DNA of 30,333 nt from Castellaniella sp047971665 (GCF_047971665.1 NZ_JBKEAA010000001.1:1-30333), one strand, 5' to 3'; positions 1 through 9,997 are shown, numbered from the stretch's first letter. Numbers and translations are program-made. Notes: generated by a model from the sequence alone, not told the origin.

Positions 1-267
1 ATGGACCTGGTGGCGGGTGTGGGCAAGGTGGTGGTGCTGATGGAACACGTCGCCCGCGCCAAGGACGGCACGGAGTCCCTGAAGCTGTTGCCCGAGTGCA
101 CGCTGCCGCTGACCGGGGTGGGGGTGGTGAATCTGATCATCACCGACCTGGGCGTGATGGAAGTCACCGACGACGGCTTGCGGCTGACCGAGCTGGCACC
201 GGGCGTGACGGTCGACGAAATCCGCGCCAAGACCTCCGCCAGACTGGACGTGTCCGCCGTCGCCTGA
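1..267 (+). CDS. 3-oxoacid CoA-transferase subunit B, C-terminal part (gene cut by the window start)
   Basis: This is the last 88 residues of a beta subunit of a class I CoA-transferase (ScoB/AtoA/PcaJ family). The family moves CoA from succinyl-CoA or an acyl-CoA to a 3-oxoacid, working as an alpha/beta heteromer. The visible part carries the typical C-terminal run: MDLVAGV, then VVLMEHVARAKDG, then the CTLPLTG segment, and a final ITDLGVMEV strand. The ATG at position 1 aligns with an internal methionine of full-length members (about 210 residues), so the true start and the active-site Glu lie upstream of the window. The alpha subunit is presumably further upstream. The frame ends at a TGA 11 nt before the start of the next gene, which suggests cotranscription. 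Which 3-oxoacid is used cannot be told from this fragment. Confidence 0.9.
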   Translation: MDLVAGVGKVVVLMEHVARAKDGTESLKLLPECTLPLTGVGVVNLIITDLGVMEVTDDGLRLTELAPGVTVDEIRAKTSARLDVSAVA

Positions 268-278
268 AGGAACCCGCC

Positions 279-2105
279 GTGACCCAGCAGCATCCCCTGG
301 CGACGCCCGCCGATCGCATCGTCGCCCTGGGCGGGCGGCTGGCGCAAGGCGGTTTGCAAGCCTGCCTGGTGCCGACGGCCGATCCGCACCTGTCGGAATA
401 TCTGCCCGAGCACTGGGCCGCACGCGCCTGGCTGTCAGGTTTCGACGGCTCGGCGGGCAGCCTGCTGGTCACGGCGGATTTTGCCGGCCTGTGGACCGAC
501 AGCCGTTACTGGGTTCAGGCCGAGGCCCAGTTGCGGGGATCGGGCATCACCCTGATGCGGGCCGGCGCGCCCGATGTGCCGGATGCGCTGGACTGGGTTC
601 TCGCGCATCTGGCGCCCGGGGCCCGGGTCGCGGTCGACGGACGGGTTCTGGATCTGGCGGCGGCCCAGCGCTGGCGTGCGGGTCTGGATGCCGCTGGCAT
701 GAATCTGGTGCTGGATCAGGACCCGGTTGGCGATGTCTGGGCCGATCGGCCGGCTTTGCCCGGTGCGGTGGTTTTCGAGCACTTGCCGCCGTATGCGTGC
801 CGTGCGCGGGCTGACAATCTGGCGGCCGTGCGGGCCGCCATGCATGAACACGGCGCTGCCTGGCATCTGTTGTCTTCGTTGGACGATATTGCCTGGCTCT
901 TGAATCTGCGTGGCGCCGACGTGGATTACAACCCGGTTTTCCTGGCGCACGCGCTGCTCGACGCGGATCGCGTGCGGCTGTATGTCGCCCCTGGCAAGAT
1001 CGATCACGAATTGGCCGCGCGGCTGGCGGCCGATGGCGTGGAATTGCGCGATTACCCGGCGTTGGCGACCGATCTGGCCGCCTTGCCGGCTGATGCCGCG
1101 CTGCTGGTGGATCCGGCGCGGGTGACGGCGGGCACCCTGTCGGCAGCACCCGAAGCGCAGCGGATCGAGGTGTTGAATCCGTCCCAGTTGCTGAAATCTG
1201 TCAAGAATGCCGATGAAACCGATCACATCCGCCAGTCCATGGTCCAGGACGGCGCGGCGCTGTGCGAGTTTTTCGCCTGGTTCGAGGCGGCGCTTGCGGC
1301 GGGCGAACGGATCACGGAAATCGATGTCGACATCCGGCTGTCGGCGATGCGCGCCCGACGTCCGGGTTTTGTCAGCCTGAGCTTCGCCACCATTGCCGGT
1401 TTCAATGCCAATGGCGCCATGCCGCACTACCGCGCCACGGCGTCATCCCACGCGGAAATCCGGGGCGATGGTCTGCTGCTGATCGATTCCGGCGGGCAGT
1501 ATCTGGGGGGCACCACCGACATTACCCGGGTCGTGCCCGTCGGCACGCCCACGACCGAACAGTGCGCCGACTACACGACGGTGTTGCAGGCCCATATCGC
1601 CCTGGCCCGGGCGCGTTTCCCGGAGGACACGCCGTCCTCCGTGCTGGACACGCTGGCGCGCATGCCGCTGTGGCGCCGGGGGCTGGACTACGGTCATGGC
1701 ACGGGGCATGGCGTGGGCTATTTCCTGAATGTCCATGAAGGCCCTCAGTCGATTTCCGTGCGAGGGCATGCCCGGCCGCACCAGGGGATGAAGGCCGGCA
1801 TGCTGACTTCCAATGAACCTGGCCTGTACCGTGACGGGCAATGGGGGATCCGCATCGAGAATCTGGTGTTGGCCGTGCCGGCCGAACGGACCGATTTTGG
1901 CGTTTTCCTGGAATTCGAGACGGTCACCCTGTGCCCCATCGATACGCGTTGCATCCTGCGCGAGCGCTTGTCCGCCGATGAGATCGCGTGGCTGGACGCC
2001 TACCATGTCCGGGTGCGCGAACGTCTGCTGCCGCTGGTGGACGGCGCGGCGCGGGACTGGTTGTTGGCGCGCACCGAGGCGGTTCAGGCAATCTCGGATC
2101 GGTGA
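279..2105 (+). CDS. Xaa-Pro aminopeptidase (aminopeptidase P, M24B family, long form)
   Basis: This is a predicted cytosolic metallopeptidase that removes an N-terminal residue preceding proline. I place the start at GTG 279 (608 aa) because AAGGA at 267-271 sits 7 nt upstream; the open frame continues further 5' but only as a shadow of the CoA-transferase gene. Two creatinase/prolidase-like N-terminal domains precede a C-terminal pita-bread domain. All five expected metal ligands are visible: Asp403 and Asp414 (IDSGGQYLGGTTDITR), His477 (GTGHGVGYF), Glu513 (SNEPGLY) and Glu547 (LEFETVT). The length of about 600 residues matches the eukaryotic cytosolic APP1 type rather than the roughly 440-residue E. 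coli PepP, so I leave the symbol blank. It closely follows the CoA-transferase gene. Confidence 0.93.
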   Translation: MTQQHPLATPADRIVALGGRLAQGGLQACLVPTADPHLSEYLPEHWAARAWLSGFDGSAGSLLVTADFAGLWTDSRYWVQAEAQLRGSGITLMRAGAPDVPDALDWVLAHLAPGARVAVDGRVLDLAAAQRWRAGLDAAGMNLVLDQDPVGDVWADRPALPGAVVFEHLPPYACRARADNLAAVRAAMHEHGAAWHLLSSLDDIAWLLNLRGADVDYNPVFLAHALLDADRVRLYVAPGKIDHELAARLAADGVELRDYPALATDLAALPADAALLVDPARVTAGTLSAAPEAQRIEVLNPSQLLKSVKNADETDHIRQSMVQDGAALCEFFAWFEAALAAGERITEIDVDIRLSAMRARRPGFVSLSFATIAGFNANGAMPHYRATASSHAEIRGDGLLLIDSGGQYLGGTTDITRVVPVGTPTTEQCADYTTVLQAHIALARARFPEDTPSSVLDTLARMPLWRRGLDYGHGTGHGVGYFLNVHEGPQSISVRGHARPHQGMKAGMLTSNEPGLYRDGQWGIRIENLVLAVPAERTDFGVFLEFETVTLCPIDTRCILRERLSADEIAWLDAYHVRVRERLLPLVDGAARDWLLARTEAVQAISDR

Positions 2106-2156
2106 ATACGTTGCCCGAGCTGGCTTCGACCTCAGTACCGTCTACGATGCGCTTAT

Positions 2157-3101
2157 TCATGATTCTGTTCCTCTGAGATCAGGGCAGCGACCTTCAGGCG
2201 CTGCGATGAGTAACTGCGCCAGGTAACGTCTGAACCACGCGATGCTGCGGCGCCAGGCCAGTTCGGCCGCATCCTTGTCGTAGCGCGGGGTCGAATCATT
2301 GTGAAAGCCGTGATTCACGCCTGGATAGAGGTGCGCCTCGTAGGTCTTGCCATGGACTTTCAGGGCGGCTTCGTAGGCTGGCCAGCCGGCATTCACACGG
2401 GCATCCAGTCCGGCATAGTGCAGCAGCAGGGGCGCCTGGATCCGGGGGACATCCTCGGGGCGTGGCTGCATGCCGTAGAACGGCACGGCGGCCGCCAGCT
2501 CAGGGTAGGCGACGGCGGCCGCGTTGGCCACCCCGCCGCCGTAACAAAAGCCGATGATGCCGACCTTGCCCGTCGAGCCGGCCAGGGTCGGCAGGAATTC
2601 GAGAGCGGCGAAGAAATCGTTCATCAGCTTTGCCGGATCGACCTGCCGTTGCAGTTCGCGTCCCTCGTCGTCGTTGCCCGGATAGCCGCCCCTGGAACTC
2701 AGGCCGTCGGGCGCCAGCGCCATGAAACCGGCTTTGGCCAGACGCCGCGCGACGTCCTCGATGTAGGGGTTCAGACCCCGGTTCTCATGAACGACCACGA
2801 CGCCGGGGACATGGGCTGTCGCCCTGGCGGGCCGCACCAGGTAGGCGCGGACCGGGCCGTTGCCCCGGGGAGAGGGGTAGGTGAGGTATTCGGCGAAAAT
2901 GTCCGGATCGTTGAAAGAGACCTGTTCGGCCAGTGCGTAATCGGGGGAAAGGGCGGCCAGCAGGCCGGCGGCGCTCAGGCCGGCGACGGCGAAGCGGGAT
3001 GCCCGGTTGAGAAATTCGCGCCGGTCGATGATCCCGTGCGCGTAAAAGTCATAGAGTTCGAGCAGTTCCGGTGCGAAGTCCTTGGCGGTCAATCGGGTCA
3101 T
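2157..3101 (-). CDS. yghX: YghX-type dienelactone hydrolase family protein with Tat-like signal
   Basis: This is an alpha/beta hydrolase of the dienelactone hydrolase family. The N-terminus (TRLTAKDFAPELL), the VVHENRGLNPYIEDVARR block and the QVDPAKLMNDFFAALEF block match what I remember of E. coli YghX. The catalytic triad is complete: Cys186 in GFCYGGG, Asp233 in GLDARV and His264 in VNHGFHN. Residues 26-33 (DRREFLNR) followed by an alanine-rich hydrophobic stretch and YALAEQ resemble a twin-arginine signal, so export to the periplasm is likely. The start is ATG 3101, with GGAGG 5 nt upstream; a methionine 7 codons earlier lacks such a site. It is a single minus-strand gene between two plus-strand genes. 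The physiological substrate is unknown, and dienelactone itself is not implied. Confidence 0.9.
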   Translation of the reverse strand: MTRLTAKDFAPELLELYDFYAHGIIDRREFLNRASRFAVAGLSAAGLLAALSPDYALAEQVSFNDPDIFAEYLTYPSPRGNGPVRAYLVRPARATAHVPGVVVVHENRGLNPYIEDVARRLAKAGFMALAPDGLSSRGGYPGNDDEGRELQRQVDPAKLMNDFFAALEFLPTLAGSTGKVGIIGFCYGGGVANAAAVAYPELAAAVPFYGMQPRPEDVPRIQAPLLLHYAGLDARVNAGWPAYEAALKVHGKTYEAHLYPGVNHGFHNDSTPRYDKDAAELAWRRSIAWFRRYLAQLLIAAPEGRCPDLRGTES

Positions 3102-3225
3102 GGTGTCCTCCCGGGATTCCATGATGGGGATCGAACCATGGTAGGCGAGTCAGACGGCGTGGTAAAGCGCGCCGGAGCGGTTCCTGTGCGGCAAAAAGGC
3201 CTCCCGATCGCCAGGATTGCATGGT

Positions 3226-3231
3226 TATAAT
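3226..3231 (+). promoter_or_regulatory. candidate -10 element upstream of pyrG
   Basis: A perfect TATAAT hexamer lies 44 nt before the pyrG start codon, in the 174-nt gap between the divergent yghX and pyrG genes. I see no convincing -35 hexamer 16-18 nt upstream, so this is only a candidate. Confidence 0.35.
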
Positions 3232-3275
3232 CTCAATTTCCCGCTGCGCCCGTTCACACCGGGCACCTATCCGAA

Positions 3276-4973
<1,698 letters not shown>

Positions 4974-5001
4974 GTCCGTCCGCACCGTTCAAGGAGCCCC
5001 C

Positions 5002-5856
5002 ATGCAGTTGTGTCATTTCCAGGCTGGCATTGAGCATCCTCTGTTCCTGATTGCAGGCCCCTGCGTCATCGAGTCGCGTGAGCTGGCTTTCGAAACCGCC
5101 GGCATCCTGCAGGAAATGACCCGGGCGCTGGAGATTCCCTTCATCTACAAAAGCTCTTTCGACAAGGCCAACCGCAGTTCCGGCAAGTCATTCCGGGGAC
5201 CGGGCATCGAAGAAGGCCTGAAAATCCTCGATGATGTGCGCCGGCAGCTGGGCGTACCGGTGTTGACCGATGTGCATGAAACCGGTCAGGTCCGCGAGGT
5301 CGCGGCGGTGGTCGATGTTCTGCAGACGCCGGCTTTCCTGTGCCGCCAGACGGATTTCATCCAGGCATGTGCCGCGACCCTCAAGCCCGTCAACATCAAG
5401 AAGGGCCAGTTCCTGGCGCCCGAGGACATGGTCCAGGTCGTGACCAAGGCGCGCGCGGCAGCGCTGGAGGCGGGCGGCGATGGCAGCAACATTCTGGTCT
5501 GTGAGCGGGGCGCTTCCTTTGGTTACCACAATCTGGTGTCCGACATGCGCTCCCTGGCGATCATGCGCGGCACGGACTGCCCGGTGGTGTTCGACGCCAC
5601 GCATTCCGTCCAGTTGCCGGGCGGCCAGGGGACGCATTCGGGCGGTCAGCGCGAATTCGTCCCGGTGCTGGCGCGGGCAGCCGTTGCGGCGGGCGTGGCA
5701 GGTGTGTTCATGGAAACCCACCCGGATCCCGAGCAGGCGCTGTCCGATGGCCCGAATGCGGTGCCGCTGGACAGGATGCGCGGTCTTCTGGAATGTCTGG
5801 CCGAGCTGGATCGCTGCGTCAAGCAGTCGGGCATGTTGCGCGATGGCGGCTTGTGA
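5002..5856 (+). CDS. kdsA: 3-deoxy-8-phosphooctulonate (KDO-8-P) synthase
   Basis: This enzyme condenses phosphoenolpyruvate with arabinose-5-phosphate to KDO-8-phosphate, the precursor of the LPS inner-core sugar KDO. The product is 284 aa from ATG 5002, preceded by AAGGAG at 4991-4996. The frame extends upstream of this ATG only as a shadow of pyrG. Visible family blocks are KSSFDKANRSS, RGPGIEEGLKIL, FLCRQTDFIQA, NIKKGQFLAP, ERGASFGYHNLV and METHPDPEQALSDG. Cys21 in AGPCVIES occupies the position that is Asn in the metal-independent E. coli enzyme. This, plus the THSVQLPGG segment, marks the metal-dependent class (as in Aquifex). It lies between pyrG and eno, a recurrent order. Confidence 0.97.
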   Translation: MQLCHFQAGIEHPLFLIAGPCVIESRELAFETAGILQEMTRALEIPFIYKSSFDKANRSSGKSFRGPGIEEGLKILDDVRRQLGVPVLTDVHETGQVREVAAVVDVLQTPAFLCRQTDFIQACAATLKPVNIKKGQFLAPEDMVQVVTKARAAALEAGGDGSNILVCERGASFGYHNLVSDMRSLAIMRGTDCPVVFDATHSVQLPGGQGTHSGGQREFVPVLARAAVAAGVAGVFMETHPDPEQALSDGPNAVPLDRMRGLLECLAELDRCVKQSGMLRDGGL

Positions 5857-5881
5857 GCCGCTGAATAGTGACTATAAACAG

Positions 5882-5903
5882 CGCCGTGTGCGGCGGCACG
5901 GCG
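5882..5903 (+). other. GC-rich stem-loop after kdsA
   Basis: CGCCGTG (5882-5888) and CACGGCG (5897-5903) form a perfect 7-bp stem with an 8-nt loop, 25 nt after the kdsA stop. There is no U tract, so a Rho-independent terminator is not supported. It could stabilise the upstream transcript or act as an attenuator before eno. Confidence 0.3.
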
Positions 5904-5987
5904 TCCCAGGGTAGACTGGCACCTCGGCCCCCCCGTTAAAATGCCAGGATTCTCTCTTTTACCTACTACAGGCAGGACTGTCAGATC

Positions 5988-7274
5988 ATGAGTGCAATCG
6001 TAGACATCATCGGACGCGAAATCCTCGATTCGCGCGGCAACCCCACAGTGGAATGCGACGTGCTGCTCGAATCAGGCGCCATGGGCCGGGCGGCGGTGCC
6101 GTCGGGCGCCTCCACCGGCGCGCGCGAGGCGATCGAGTTGCGCGATGGCGACAAGGCCCGTTATCTGGGCAAAGGGGTGTTGCGCGCCGTCGAGCACATC
6201 AACACCGAAATCTCCGAAGCCCTGATGGGCCTGGATGCCCAGGAACAGACTTTCATCGACCGCACCCTGATCGACCTGGACGGCACCGACGACAAGAGCC
6301 GCCTGGGCGCCAACGCGATTCTGGCCGCCAGCATGGCGGTGGCCCGCGCCGCCGCCGATGATGCCGGCCTGTCGCTGTACCGCTATTTCGGTGGCAGCGG
6401 TCCGATGCAGATGCCGGTGCCGATGATGAACGTCATCAATGGCGGCGCGCACGCCAACAATACCCTGGACCTGCAGGAATTCATGATCCTGCCCGTGGGG
6501 GCCGCCAGCTTCCGCGAGGCGCTGCGCATGGGGGCCGAGGTTTTCCACGCGCTGAAAAAGATCATCGGTGCCTCCGGCATGTCCACGGCGGTCGGCGACG
6601 AGGGCGGCTTCGCGCCCAACGTGGCCAACCATGAGGCCGCCATCGAACTGATCCTGAAGGCCATCGGCGAGGCCGGTTACGAGGCCGGGTCCCAGGTGGT
6701 GCTGGGCCTGGACTGCGCCAGCTCCGAGTTCTACCGCGATGGTCGATATCATCTGGCCGGCGAGGGTGGTATTGCCTTGAGCTCTCAGGATTTCGCCAAT
6801 CTGCTGGCCTCCTGGTGCGACAAGTATCCCATCGTCTCCATCGAGGACGGCATGGCCGAGGACGATTGGGAAGGCTGGAAGCTCCTGACCGAGCAGCTGG
6901 GCCGCAAAGTGCAGCTGGTGGGCGATGACTTGTTCGTCACCAACACCAAGATCCTGCAAAAAGGCATCCAGCAGGGGATTGCCAATTCGATCCTCATCAA
7001 GATCAACCAGATCGGCACCCTGACGGAGACCTTCGCCGCCATCGAGATGGCCAAGCGCGCGGGTTATACGGCTGTGATTTCGCACCGCTCCGGCGAAACG
7101 GAAGACTCCACCATCGCCGATATCGCCGTGGCCACCAATGCCATGCAGATCAAGACCGGCTCCCTGTCGCGTTCGGACCGGATGGCAAAATACAACCAGT
7201 TGCTGCGTATCGAGGAAGAACTGGCCGAGGTTGCCTCCTATCCCGGTGTATCGGCTTTCTATAACCTGCGTTAG
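5988..7274 (+). CDS. eno: Enolase (2-phosphoglycerate dehydratase)
   Basis: Enolase interconverts 2-phosphoglycerate and phosphoenolpyruvate in glycolysis and gluconeogenesis. It also supplies PEP, the substrate of the upstream KdsA. The 428-aa product has the full family length. Visible signatures are GREILDSRGNPTVE near the N-terminus, SGASTGAREAIELRD, the GDEGGFAPN loop, GDDLFVTNTKIL, KINQIGTLTET and SHRSGETEDSTIADIAVA, which carry the catalytic Lys/His and Mg-binding acids. The start ATG gives the conserved MSAIVDIIGREILDSRGNP. AGGA at 5974-5977 lies 10 nt upstream, a slightly long spacing. TAAAAT at 5937-5942 is a possible -10, but its best -35 (TAGACT, 19 nt away) is weak. ftsB follows after 9 nt. 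Confidence 0.98.
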   Translation: MSAIVDIIGREILDSRGNPTVECDVLLESGAMGRAAVPSGASTGAREAIELRDGDKARYLGKGVLRAVEHINTEISEALMGLDAQEQTFIDRTLIDLDGTDDKSRLGANAILAASMAVARAAADDAGLSLYRYFGGSGPMQMPVPMMNVINGGAHANNTLDLQEFMILPVGAASFREALRMGAEVFHALKKIIGASGMSTAVGDEGGFAPNVANHEAAIELILKAIGEAGYEAGSQVVLGLDCASSEFYRDGRYHLAGEGGIALSSQDFANLLASWCDKYPIVSIEDGMAEDDWEGWKLLTEQLGRKVQLVGDDLFVTNTKILQKGIQQGIANSILIKINQIGTLTETFAAIEMAKRAGYTAVISHRSGETEDSTIADIAVATNAMQIKTGSLSRSDRMAKYNQLLRIEEELAEVASYPGVSAFYNLR

Positions 7275-7283
7275 GATTTTTCC

Positions 7284-7559
7284 ATGCGCCTGCTGAGCCT
7301 GGTCCTGCTGGCACTGACCCTGGCAACACAGTATCCGCTGTGGTGGGGCAAGGGCGGCTGGCTCAGCCTGCGCGATCTGCAGGCGCAGGTCCAGACCGAG
7401 ACCGAGGAAAACGAAGCCCTGACCGCGCGCAACAATGCGCTGCAGGCTGAAGTCCAGGATCTCAAGACCGGCAGTTCCGCGATCGAGGAGCGTGCCCGGG
7501 GTGAGTTGAACATGATCCGGGAAGGCGAGTACTTCGTCCAGATCCTGCCCAAGCCATAG
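7284..7559 (+). CDS. ftsB: Cell division protein FtsB (septum formation initiator family)
   Basis: FtsB is a small bitopic inner-membrane protein. It links FtsQ and FtsL in the divisome and helps activate septal peptidoglycan synthesis. The 91-aa product has one N-terminal membrane segment (about residues 3-20), then a WWGKGGWLSLRDL segment. A heptad-like coiled coil follows over about residues 29-68, rich in Glu, Gln and Asn (ENEALTARNNALQAEV). The family-typical end IEERARGELNMIREGEYFVQIL is complete. The AGGA that overlaps the eno stop codon (7273-7276) is 7 nt before the ATG, so translation is probably coupled to eno. The eno-ftsB order is widespread in beta- and gammaproteobacteria. Confidence 0.94.
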   Translation: MRLLSLVLLALTLATQYPLWWGKGGWLSLRDLQAQVQTETEENEALTARNNALQAEVQDLKTGSSAIEERARGELNMIREGEYFVQILPKP

Positions 7560-7763
7560 TGTCGTCCAGATGTAGCTCGACATCGGTGTCCGCGTTCGCA
7601 CCGGACGGAGTCGTCACGGATTGGTGCATTTGCTGCAATCAGGGTTTTTCCGTTCTGAAATAAATTGATTCCTACGTTTCAATAAGTTGCGCGGGCTCGT
7701 CCTGGGCAATGGCCGTCATGCGGCTTGAAAAAGACAAAAGAATCAATAACAAGGGGAATCAGA

Positions 7764-8795
7764 ATGCAGCATATCCTGAGAGGTTTGGCAGCGACTGTTC
7801 TGGCGCTGTTCCTGGCTGGCTGTGCGGTCACTTCACAAGAAGGGGTCATGAAGGCCGAGAGTCGGTCAGGTGGTTTTCTGGGGCTGGCGAAATCGGCCGA
7901 TGTCGAGGTGCAGACGCCCAAGGCATTTGCCGGCGCGGGCCGGCTCGTGGTGGGGGGATTCAAGATCGGCTTCAATGACAGCAAGCGCCTGCAGAAAAAG
8001 GGCCAGAGCGTGTCCTTTGGACCCAATTTCGGAGGGCGCTCAACCGGTCTGGTCAAACTTGAGGGCATCACGCCGGACGTGCGCCAGCGGATCACGGATC
8101 AGGCCTACGAGGATTTCGTCAAGGCGCTTGCCGCCCGGGGCTACGAGGTCGTCTCCCGGGAGGTCTTTACGGGTCATGCCGCCTATGCCGGTGTCAAGGA
8201 ATACGCTTTCCCTTACGAGGATGATCAATCCGGCCTGTTGTCCTCCTATGGCGTGGCCACATACTACTCGCCGAGCGCCATCGGACCCAAACAGGCGATA
8301 TTCAGGACCGATGTGCCGAAATTCACGGGAGGTTTCGGGTATTCCAATCCCCTGGGCGCGGTCGGCAAATTCGGCGAGACCACTGGCATTCCCGTGGTCT
8401 ATGTCTCATATCTGGTTGATTTTGCGGGTGCGGGAGGCACAGAGAGCCTCATGGGCAGTACGCTCCAGGTCGGCCAGCTCATGTCCGTGGATCGGGGGGT
8501 GTTGGGCATCGGCAGTGGCCAGGGCGGGACATTCAGCGACAAGATCGGTTCGCTGACCCTGGGTCAGCCGATCGGCTCTGAAATCGCCTTTGCCATGATC
8601 GAAGACACAAGCACCGGCGTCGCCGTGGGCGTGGAGACGGCGTTGAACCTGTTGTCCACCATGACGGGGCGCGGGACGAATCAGACCCGTGAGTTTGTGG
8701 TGCATGCGGATCCCGACAAGTACGCGCTGGCGGCCCGGGATGTGCTGGTCAAGGCGGGGGACCGTCTCATGGACAAGATGGTGACGTTGCGTTGA
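7764..8795 (+). CDS. Predicted outer-membrane or periplasmic lipoprotein, function unknown
   Basis: I do not recognise the family. The 343-aa product starts at ATG 7764, with AAGGGGA at 7751-7757; an upstream in-frame start is less likely because it lacks the lipoprotein signal context. Residues 1-20 form a short lipoprotein signal (Arg, hydrophobic core LAATVLALFLAGC) with lipidation at Cys20. The mature part is soluble-looking: GRLVVGGFKIGFND early on, a long Gly/Ser-rich middle (residues ~150-250), and no membrane segments. No catalytic motif is evident. A 204-nt gap separates it from ftsB, so it probably has its own promoter. Its last ~29 nt overlap the 3' end of the opposite-strand TadE-like gene. 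Confidence 0.75.
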   Translation: MQHILRGLAATVLALFLAGCAVTSQEGVMKAESRSGGFLGLAKSADVEVQTPKAFAGAGRLVVGGFKIGFNDSKRLQKKGQSVSFGPNFGGRSTGLVKLEGITPDVRQRITDQAYEDFVKALAARGYEVVSREVFTGHAAYAGVKEYAFPYEDDQSGLLSSYGVATYYSPSAIGPKQAIFRTDVPKFTGGFGYSNPLGAVGKFGETTGIPVVYVSYLVDFAGAGGTESLMGSTLQVGQLMSVDRGVLGIGSGQGGTFSDKIGSLTLGQPIGSEIAFAMIEDTSTGVAVGVETALNLLSTMTGRGTNQTREFVVHADPDKYALAARDVLVKAGDRLMDKMVTLR

Positions 8796-9900
8796 CCGGA
8801 TCGTTCCCTGGGGCGGTTTCACCAGGGGCCGCTGTCTGAGGTTCAGATGTGGTGCCCGGGTCGGAAGCGGGATCCTGCGGCGGTGCGCCGGGCTCCGACG
8901 GCGGCAGATCGGGGTTCGAGGACGACAGGTCGGGATCTTGCTGTGGTGTGTCGGGATCCTGCCCGGGGGCGGGTGCCGTCGGCAACTCGTTCTCGCCGGC
9001 TGGTGTCTTTTCGGGGATATCCGCCGTGTCGGGAGGTGCGCTATCGGGCCCGGGGCTGGCGCCGGGCGCGGTGCCGTGATGGATGCGGCCATCCGCGAGA
9101 TCCGGCCAGGCAGCCGGATGCGATTGCATGGTGACACTGACCCGGCGTCGAAAAGGCAGGTAGCCTGCCGTCATGAGGCGGGCTTGGGCGGGATCGCCCG
9201 CCAGGGGCGCCAGGGCGCGTATGAGGGCCGCCACGCCCGGCATCAGAGGGCGGTGAGGCCACCACAGGTCCAGGACCAGCGTGTTGGCTTCATAGATGGT
9301 CAGGCCCGACCGGGGGCCGCGTCCGGCGGGCCAGCCTTGCGCCAGCCTCAGGGCATGCTGCCGGGCCTGGTAGTCATTGCGGATCAGCGGCTGACCAGGG
9401 TGATCGCGCGGCCCCCGGAGATCGGGGTCGGCATGATCCTGAAAAGCCTGGCGAGACGGTAGGACGATGCGGATCCGCCAGGGGGTGCCCAGGGCGCGGC
9501 GCTGTGCGTGCAGCGCGCGGTTCGCTGCTTGGGCATCCGGGTAGAGCATGCGCAGTCCGTGCTCGAAGGCGCGGGCAATCACTTGCGGGCGGGCCTGCTG
9601 CGTGACACCCGCCCGTGCGGCTTGCATCAGGGCCAGGCTGAGCGTCTGACGCAGGCCGGCCCAGTGCGCGGCCTCTACGCCTCCCAGGCCCAGGGTCAGG
9701 ATGGGGATGCAGGCGAGCAGGAATCCGGCCATTCCTGCGCCGTGTTGGGCGCTGCGGGAGGCATGGAGGATGGCGCTGCGGGAGGCGCAGGGAAAAGCAT
9801 GCCGGGAGATGCGGCGAGACAAGCAGCGGCGCGGCTCCGGCCGGAGGCGGACGACCTGGATGAGGCGGAAACCGGAAGGGGAGGGACGAAGAGGCGACAT
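8767..9900 (-). CDS. TadE-like single-pass membrane protein with Pro/Asp/Ser-rich tail
   Basis: The 377-aa product begins with an Arg-rich segment (residues 1-55). A hydrophobic stretch, GAGMAGFLLACIPILTLGLG, follows and runs into GVEAAHWAG. A small-residue entry, a long hydrophobic helix and a Glu near its end are the layout of TadE/TadF/TadG-like pseudopilin proteins. The middle (about 90-270) is a soluble alpha/beta-looking domain. The last ~90 residues are low complexity, rich in Pro, Asp, Ser and Glu, with repeated DPD/NPD/DPA units. The start is uncertain: ATG 9900 has a GGGAGG about 15 nt away, and a TTG at 9945 is an alternative. No other tad genes are in the window. The gene lies 97 nt downstream of hslO and overlaps the lipoprotein gene tail-to-tail by 29 nt. 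The TadE assignment is weak. Confidence 0.6.
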   Translation of the reverse strand: MSPLRPSPSGFRLIQVVRLRPEPRRCLSRRISRHAFPCASRSAILHASRSAQHGAGMAGFLLACIPILTLGLGGVEAAHWAGLRQTLSLALMQAARAGVTQQARPQVIARAFEHGLRMLYPDAQAANRALHAQRRALGTPWRIRIVLPSRQAFQDHADPDLRGPRDHPGQPLIRNDYQARQHALRLAQGWPAGRGPRSGLTIYEANTLVLDLWWPHRPLMPGVAALIRALAPLAGDPAQARLMTAGYLPFRRRVSVTMQSHPAAWPDLADGRIHHGTAPGASPGPDSAPPDTADIPEKTPAGENELPTAPAPGQDPDTPQQDPDLSSSNPDLPPSEPGAPPQDPASDPGTTSEPQTAAPGETAPGNDPVNATSPSCP

Positions 9901-9997
9901 GCCTTGCAGTATGGCGACCTCCCGCCCGCCGGGGTAGTGTGGCAATTGCGCTGTGACTCCGGCGTCACGGAATCACAGGCAAGGCTGTGCGGCGTTT

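Noticed and set aside
7578..7608. Possible terminator hairpin (CGGTG/CACCG or GTCCG/CGGAC) after ftsB
   Set aside because: The two foldings compete, stems are only 5 bp and no T tract follows.
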